Shown: positions 14,057 to 17,394 of the stretch, in pieces
Layout: each line of letters begins with the position of its first letter
Position numbering within the stretch: position 1 is the first letter of the stretch
DNA from: Chloroflexota bacterium
GTDB taxonomy: Bacteria; Chloroflexota; Limnocylindria; Limnocylindrales; CSP1-4
Reading direction: 5' to 3'
DNA length: 17,394 bases
Assembly (NCBI GenBank): GCA_016875645.1
Contig: VGPE01000034.1
Location: 1 to 17,394 of the forward strand
Program-made: the position numbers and the translations under genes
The notes under the pieces: model-generated
The model's database searches: none
Told to the model about the DNA's origin: nothing
Seen by the model: the letters and a program-made list of their open reading frames with translations, nothing else

Positions 14057-14062
14057 TACGAT
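14057..14062 (+). promoter_or_regulatory. -10 element of a leaderless promoter (LLM gene)
   Basis: TACGAT, then CGCACG, then GTG at 14069: the same hexamer and the same 6-nt spacing as before the aminotransferase at 3831. No ribosome binding site is present in the 41-nt gap after the amidohydrolase, so the LLM gene probably has its own leaderless transcript. Confidence 0.6.
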
Positions 14063-14068
14063 CGCACG

Positions 14069-14899
14069 GTGACTCCCGAGTTCCGTGTGCAGCTCAGCTT
14101 CCAGATCTGCCGCTCGTACGCGGATCTTCTCGAATCGACGCGGCTCGTGGAGGACCTGGGGTTCACGGCGATGTTCCGGGGCGATCACCTGCTCCCGGTG
14201 GACGACTCCGACGATACGATCACCGAGGCCTGGATGAGCCTGGCGGGCCTCGCCCGGGAGACGCGCACGATCCAGCTCGGGACGCTCGTGTCGCCGGTCA
14301 CGTTCCGCAACCCCGGCCTCCTGGCCCGCACGGCGGCGACGGTCCACGAGATGAGTGACGGACGAGCGGAGATCGGCATGGGCGCGGGCTGGTACGTCCG
14401 CGAGCACGAGGCCTTCGGCCTGCCGCTCCCGGCATGGCCCGAGCGCTTCGACCTGCTGGAGGAACAGCTCGGGATCGTCCGCTCGCTCCTCGCCGGCGAG
14501 CACGTGCGCCAGACGACCGCGCACTACTCGGTGGACGCCACGCTGGGCCCGTACCTGCGCGGACGACGGCCACCGCCGATCGTGGTCGGCGGCGAGGGCA
14601 AGCCTCGCACGGTCTCCCTCGCGGCGCGCTTCAGCGACGAGCTCAACCTCGACCAGATCACGGACGTCGGGGCCATTCGCGCCGCGTTCGTGCGTCTGGA
14701 CGCGGCCCTCGATGCCATCGGGAGGCCGCGCGACTCCGTCGTGCGCTCGACGGTCCTGCCGTTCCCGGCTGACCTCGGGCAGGCCGCCGACACCATCGCC
14801 GCGATGCAGGACGCCGGCGTCCAACGGTTCTACATGCGCCGAACCAGCGACATGCCACTCGATCGCGTCATGACCTTCGCCCGCCGCTTCCTCGCCTGA
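14069..14899 (+). CDS. LLM-class flavin/F420-dependent oxidoreductase
   Basis: A 276-residue protein of the bacterial luciferase-like superfamily, single TIM barrel. Recognisable elements are ARLVEDLGF-like helix and strand (TRLVEDLGFTAMFRGDH, about 24-40), RTIQLGTLVSPVTFRNPGLLA (about 66-86), a DGRAEIGMGAGWYVREHEAFGLP block (about 97-119) and PPIVVGGEGKPRT, a typical cofactor-phosphate strand. These are the hallmarks of the F420-dependent group common in Actinobacteria and Chloroflexota, although FMN members look similar. The enzyme would oxidise or reduce a small organic molecule; its substrate is unknown. The GTG start at 14069 is supported by the -10 box 6 nt upstream. Its neighbours (amidohydrolases, VOC protein, acetamidase-like protein) suggest a role in degradation of a ring or amide compound (inference). 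Confidence 0.88.
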   Translation: MTPEFRVQLSFQICRSYADLLESTRLVEDLGFTAMFRGDHLLPVDDSDDTITEAWMSLAGLARETRTIQLGTLVSPVTFRNPGLLARTAATVHEMSDGRAEIGMGAGWYVREHEAFGLPLPAWPERFDLLEEQLGIVRSLLAGEHVRQTTAHYSVDATLGPYLRGRRPPPIVVGGEGKPRTVSLAARFSDELNLDQITDVGAIRAAFVRLDAALDAIGRPRDSVVRSTVLPFPADLGQAADTIAAMQDAGVQRFYMRRTSDMPLDRVMTFARRFLA

Positions 14900-14956
14900 A
14901 CGGTTCGGCGGGCCTGAGCGGCTTGGCCCGGCTGGTGCCGACGACGCGATCGTCCG

Positions 14957-14962
14957 TATCAT
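14957..14962 (+). promoter_or_regulatory. -10 element of a leaderless promoter (VOC gene)
   Basis: TATCAT (5 of 6 to TATAAT), then CGGGCC, then ATG at 14969. The spacing of 6 nt is the same as at 3819 and 14057, and the 69-nt gap after the LLM gene has no Shine-Dalgarno at the usual place. Confidence 0.6.
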
Positions 14963-14968
14963 CGGGCC

Positions 14969-15364
14969 ATGACCAAGATCGAACTTTTCGTCAGCGACCT
15001 CGCGCGCAGCCGCGCCTGGTACGAGGCGCTCGGGTTCCGGCTGGTGCGCGAGTACGGCGACTGGCAGATGCTGGCCCTGGGCGACAACATCATCGACCTC
15101 CAGGGAGACGGGCACGCAACGGCCGGGCCCCACTACTTCACGCCCGAGATCGGGCGGTTCCCGCGCGGGACCGGGGTGGAGATCTCGATCGAGGTGGAGG
15201 CGATCGACGAGTTCTACGCCCGGGTGCGAGGGCTGGGGGTCGACATCGTCAAGCCGATCCAGGACCGGCCGTGGAAGGCGCGCGACTTCCGCGTGGCCGA
15301 CCCCGACGGCTACTTCCTGCGCTTCACCACGCCGCTGCGCCGGGAGCGCGTGGTGGACGCCTGA
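14969..15364 (+). CDS. VOC (glyoxalase/bleomycin-resistance fold) protein
   Basis: A 131-residue single-module vicinal oxygen chelate protein with two beta-alpha-beta-beta-beta units: IELFVSDLARSRAWYEALGF (4-23) opens the first and VEISIEVEAIDEFYARVRGLGV the second, ending in VADPDGYFLRFTTPL. The closing strand has RF where metal-dependent members usually have a Glu ligand, and the first strand has Glu where His is common, so the standard four-ligand metal site looks incomplete. This favours a binding or resistance-type role over a glyoxalase or dioxygenase (inference). The ATG start is 6 nt after TATCAT. The gene is convergent with the acetamidase-like gene, with a 9-bp gap. Confidence 0.87.
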   Translation: MTKIELFVSDLARSRAWYEALGFRLVREYGDWQMLALGDNIIDLQGDGHATAGPHYFTPEIGRFPRGTGVEISIEVEAIDEFYARVRGLGVDIVKPIQDRPWKARDFRVADPDGYFLRFTTPLRRERVVDA

Positions 15365-15373
15365 GGCGACCGG

Positions 15374-16288
15374 TCAGCGGGTTCGCTCGACCAGGTCGAG
15401 CGGGAAGAACGCCGTCACCACCCAGTTGGGCGCGTCCACGACCTCGCTGATGCGCAGGTCCACGAGCACACTGCACAGCAGGTAGGCGTCTTCGGGCGTG
15501 ACGCCGTACCGGGGCACGAGCCACTCGATCATCCGGCGCACGGCGTTCTGCGAGGCGAGCATCAGGTCGGGCTCCACGCCGGTCGTGCCGAACATCGCAC
15601 CAGCGGCCCGGGGTTCCGCCGGCGTCTCGAATGCCGGGCTCGTCAGGTGAAGGTCGCGTCGCAGCGTGAGCCGGAGGCGACCGCGCGACTCGGTCTCGAT
15701 CGCCGAGCCGCACACTTCGCCGTCGCCCTGGCGGGCGTGCCCGTCGCCCGCCCCGAACCAGGCGCCCGCGAGTTCGACCGGGAGGTAGGCCGTGGCGCCC
15801 GCCACGAGCTGGCGGATGTCCAGGTTGCCTCCCACGCCGCGGGGCGGGATGACCGAGAACGGCTGCCCCGGGCCCGCCGGGCACGTGCCGAGGACGCCCG
15901 GGAATGGCGCGGTGGGCACCCGCAGCCCGAGCGCCGCGGCGAAGCCGTCGCGGATCTCCCAGTGGCACAGGATCGGGTCCGGGAAGTCCTGGGCGAGCAG
16001 GCCGAAGCCTGGCGCTGAGCAGGTCCAGCCCCACGTGTCGACCTCGAATTCGAGGACGTCGACCTGGAGCACGTCGCCGGGCTGAGCGCCCTCCACGACG
16101 ATGGGGCCGGTGATCGGGTTGCTGCGACCGTCCTCGTGGCGGTTCAGCTCTTCGGCGGCGGAGGTCGGGCGGACCTGGCCGTCGGAGGCGTCGCGGAAAG
16201 AAAGCTCCAGCACCGCGCCGGAGCCGACGGTCATGAGCGGGTCGCGGCTGGACCAGCCGTACTGGACGCGCGGGGCGATGCCATGCAT
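15374..16288 (-). CDS. Acetamidase/formamidase (FmdA/AmdA) family protein
   Basis: A 304-residue beta-rich amidase-family protein. The diagnostic motifs are present: SNPITGPIVVEGAQPGDVL (56-74), GVGGNLDIRQL (151-161) and the active-site block GAGDGHARQGDGEVCGSAIE (179-198), with conserved Asp, His and Glu. Family members hydrolyse short amides to acid plus ammonia in the cytoplasm; the length is normal. ATG 16288 has GAGGA about 8 nt upstream on the minus strand. An ATTCTG at plus 16318-16323 (CAGAAT on the minus strand) could be its -10 box, giving a short leader, but no -35 box is seen. It is divergent from the ThDP enzyme across 133 bp. Together with the C45 protein it gives this region two amide-bond-related families. 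Confidence 0.9.
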   Translation of the reverse strand: MHGIAPRVQYGWSSRDPLMTVGSGAVLELSFRDASDGQVRPTSAAEELNRHEDGRSNPITGPIVVEGAQPGDVLQVDVLEFEVDTWGWTCSAPGFGLLAQDFPDPILCHWEIRDGFAAALGLRVPTAPFPGVLGTCPAGPGQPFSVIPPRGVGGNLDIRQLVAGATAYLPVELAGAWFGAGDGHARQGDGEVCGSAIETESRGRLRLTLRRDLHLTSPAFETPAEPRAAGAMFGTTGVEPDLMLASQNAVRRMIEWLVPRYGVTPEDAYLLCSVLVDLRISEVVDAPNWVVTAFFPLDLVERTR

Positions 16289-16409
16289 GCGCGATTCCTC
16301 GTGACTGCGGCTGGCCCATTCTGGCGCGGGTCGGAGTGCCGGTGTGACCCGGGCTGTGTCCGCCCCGCGGTACTGCGCGTTCGCTCAGCATCCCGGCCAC
16401 GATCGAGCG

Positions 16410-16415
16410 CATGCT
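16410..16415 (+). promoter_or_regulatory. Weak -10-like element before the ThDP enzyme
   Basis: CATGCT, then GTCGGC, then ATG at 16422. The 6-nt spacing matches the other leaderless sites, but the hexamer fits TATAAT at only 3 of 6 positions. No clear Shine-Dalgarno precedes this start, so a leaderless transcript remains possible. Confidence 0.3.
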
Positions 16416-16421
16416 GTCGGC

Positions 16422-17394
16422 ATGACCGGCCAGCCTGCCATCGCCACCCGCACCGGGGCCCACGCACTGCTCGCGGCGCTCGAGTCCCGCGGGGTCCGGC
16501 ACCTGTTCGGGATCCCGGGGCACGGCGCCTACCCCATCTTCGATGCCCTCAATGATGTCCCGTCGATCCGGCCGATCGTGGGCCGCAACGAGCAGGGCAA
16601 CACGTTCTCGGCGCTCGGCTTTGCTTGGGCGACGGGCGGGACCGCGGTGGCGACGAGCGTCCCCGCGGCCGGCCTCACGAATGCCGCCACGCCCCTCGCC
16701 GAGGCGACGGCGGCGCAGGACCGCCTGCTCTTCCTCCTGGAGCACGACAGGGTCCACGCCGACGTGCTGCGCTCGGTAGCGCGCTACCACCGGGTCGTGG
16801 AGGATGCCCGCGAGATCGGTCCGGCCGCCCTGGACCTGCTCGACATTCTCGAGTCCGGGCGGCCGGGCACGGCCGTACTGGAGATCCCGAACCGGCTGCT
16901 GAACGGCCCGGCCGACGAGCCGCCCGACCGCTCGCCGGCCGCGACGCCGGACGACGTGGACGCGTCGGTGATCGCGGAGGTGGCGTCCTTCCTAGCGGGC
17001 GCCGGCACGGTCGCGATCGTGGCGGGCGCTTCAGCCCTCGCCGCCAACCCGGCCTCGGTGGTCCCAACGATCGCCGAGGCGCTCGGGGCACCGGTCTTCA
17101 CCGACGGCCTGACCCGCGGCATCCCGCCCGACGACCACCCGCTGGCCATGGGCCATTCGTGGACGCCCGGTGGCCCGGCGGAGCGCTTCCTCGACGGCTG
17201 CGATGCGATCCTTGTGATCGGTGCCCCCATTGCGGCGGGTCAGAACAGCTCCACCTGGGACAACCGCATGGTGGTCGGTCTTCGACCGCCGGAGCGCCTG
17301 GCACAGCAGCTCGTGCTGGTGGACTGGGACGACCGAGACCAGGCCGGCGTCCCGGCGCGCTGGCGGCTCCGCGGGTCGGTGCCCGCCATCCTCT
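16422..17394 (+). CDS. Thiamine diphosphate-dependent enzyme, N-terminal part (truncated by the window)
   Basis: The frame is open from ATG 16422 to the last base (324 codons), so the C-terminal cofactor-binding PP domain is missing. The visible part has the PYR domain start GAHALLAALESRGVRHLFGIPG (12-33), then the block RNEQGNTFSALGFAWATG, whose Glu is the residue that activates the thiazolium ring in acetolactate synthase-type enzymes, then AGLTNAATPLAEA. A central Rossmann-like domain begins near residue 175 (VAIVAGASAL, LVIGAP). The PYR domain is shorter than usual after the LAEA helix: the common A-D-P-V-ITG region is reduced to AAQDRLLFLLEHD. Candidates are acetolactate synthase-like, benzoylformate decarboxylase-like or C-C lyase functions. 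The divergent neighbour is the acetamidase-like gene. Confidence 0.85.
   Translation, partial: MTGQPAIATRTGAHALLAALESRGVRHLFGIPGHGAYPIFDALNDVPSIRPIVGRNEQGNTFSALGFAWATGGTAVATSVPAAGLTNAATPLAEATAAQDRLLFLLEHDRVHADVLRSVARYHRVVEDAREIGPAALDLLDILESGRPGTAVLEIPNRLLNGPADEPPDRSPAATPDDVDASVIAEVASFLAGAGTVAIVAGASALAANPASVVPTIAEALGAPVFTDGLTRGIPPDDHPLAMGHSWTPGGPAERFLDGCDAILVIGAPIAAGQNSSTWDNRMVVGLRPPERLAQQLVLVDWDDRDQAGVPARWRLRGSVPAIL

Noticed and set aside
13619..15133. Long minus-strand open frame opposite the second amidohydrolase and LLM genes
   Set aside because: Spans three supported plus-strand features, with low-complexity composition and no domain.
15324..16790. Long minus-strand frame overlapping the acetamidase-like gene in another frame
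   Set aside because: The FmdA/AmdA motifs are all in the 15374-16288 frame; the longer frame is Arg/Pro-rich noise and runs through the ThDP gene.
1..17394. CRISPR arrays, insertion sequences, phage genes, rRNA
   Set aside because: No regularly spaced repeats, transposase or integrase motifs, terminal inverted repeats flanking a gene, or rRNA-like sequence were seen on either strand.

Overview
The window is about 17.4 kb of very GC-rich, gene-dense bacterial DNA with GTG and ATG starts and short spacers. A Rieske/cytochrome c locus, DUF2203 and DUF309 proteins, an F420-type LLM oxidoreductase and many leaderless-looking promoters suggest a Chloroflexota lineage (Limnocylindria/Ellin6529-like), or less likely an actinobacterium. 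This placement is inference from gene content and base composition. I see no rRNA, tRNA, CRISPR array, insertion sequence or phage gene.

Layout. (1) 1-2870, plus strand: the end of a Rieske iron-sulfur protein, a membrane-anchored cytochrome c fused to a C-terminal cupredoxin, and a two-TM Kelch-propeller protein. This is a respiratory (bc-type) module. (2) 2867-3750, minus strand: a DUF2203 + DUF309 pair, convergent with the Kelch gene by overlapping stop codons. (3) 3831-6045, plus: a class I PLP aminotransferase and a D-2-hydroxyacid dehydrogenase, which together could turn an amino acid into a hydroxyacid via its oxoacid. (4) 6046-6441: the largest non-coding stretch, with an inverted repeat, a sigma70-like promoter and a perfect 18-bp palindrome just downstream of the predicted start of transcription. 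(5) 6442-9847, plus: a three-gene catabolic operon of zinc alcohol/polyol dehydrogenase, DhnA-type class I aldolase and aldehyde dehydrogenase. (6) 9932-12096, minus: a C45-type (acyltransferase-like) protein that has Arg where the nucleophilic Cys is expected, overlapping by GTGA with a class V PLP enzyme. (7) 12164-15364, plus: tandem duplicated amidohydrolases, an LLM flavin/F420 oxidoreductase and a VOC protein. (8) 15374-17394: an acetamidase/formamidase-family protein (minus) divergent from a ThDP-dependent enzyme that runs off the window.

How it fits together. The genes from about 9.9 kb onward are all small-molecule hydrolases, lyases or oxidoreductases of degradative families (amide hydrolysis, amidohydrolase, LLM, VOC, ThDP lyase). 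They look like an uncharacterised catabolic island with no transporter or regulator in view. The regulatory picture is consistent: first genes of transcription units tend to carry a -10-like hexamer exactly 6 nt before the start codon (a leaderless arrangement), while most operon-internal genes carry purine-rich ribosome binding sites. The best candidates for something new are this promoter grammar, the cytochrome c-cupredoxin/Kelch pair, the Cys-less C45 protein coupled to a PLP enzyme, and the palindrome-controlled dehydrogenase-aldolase-dehydrogenase operon.
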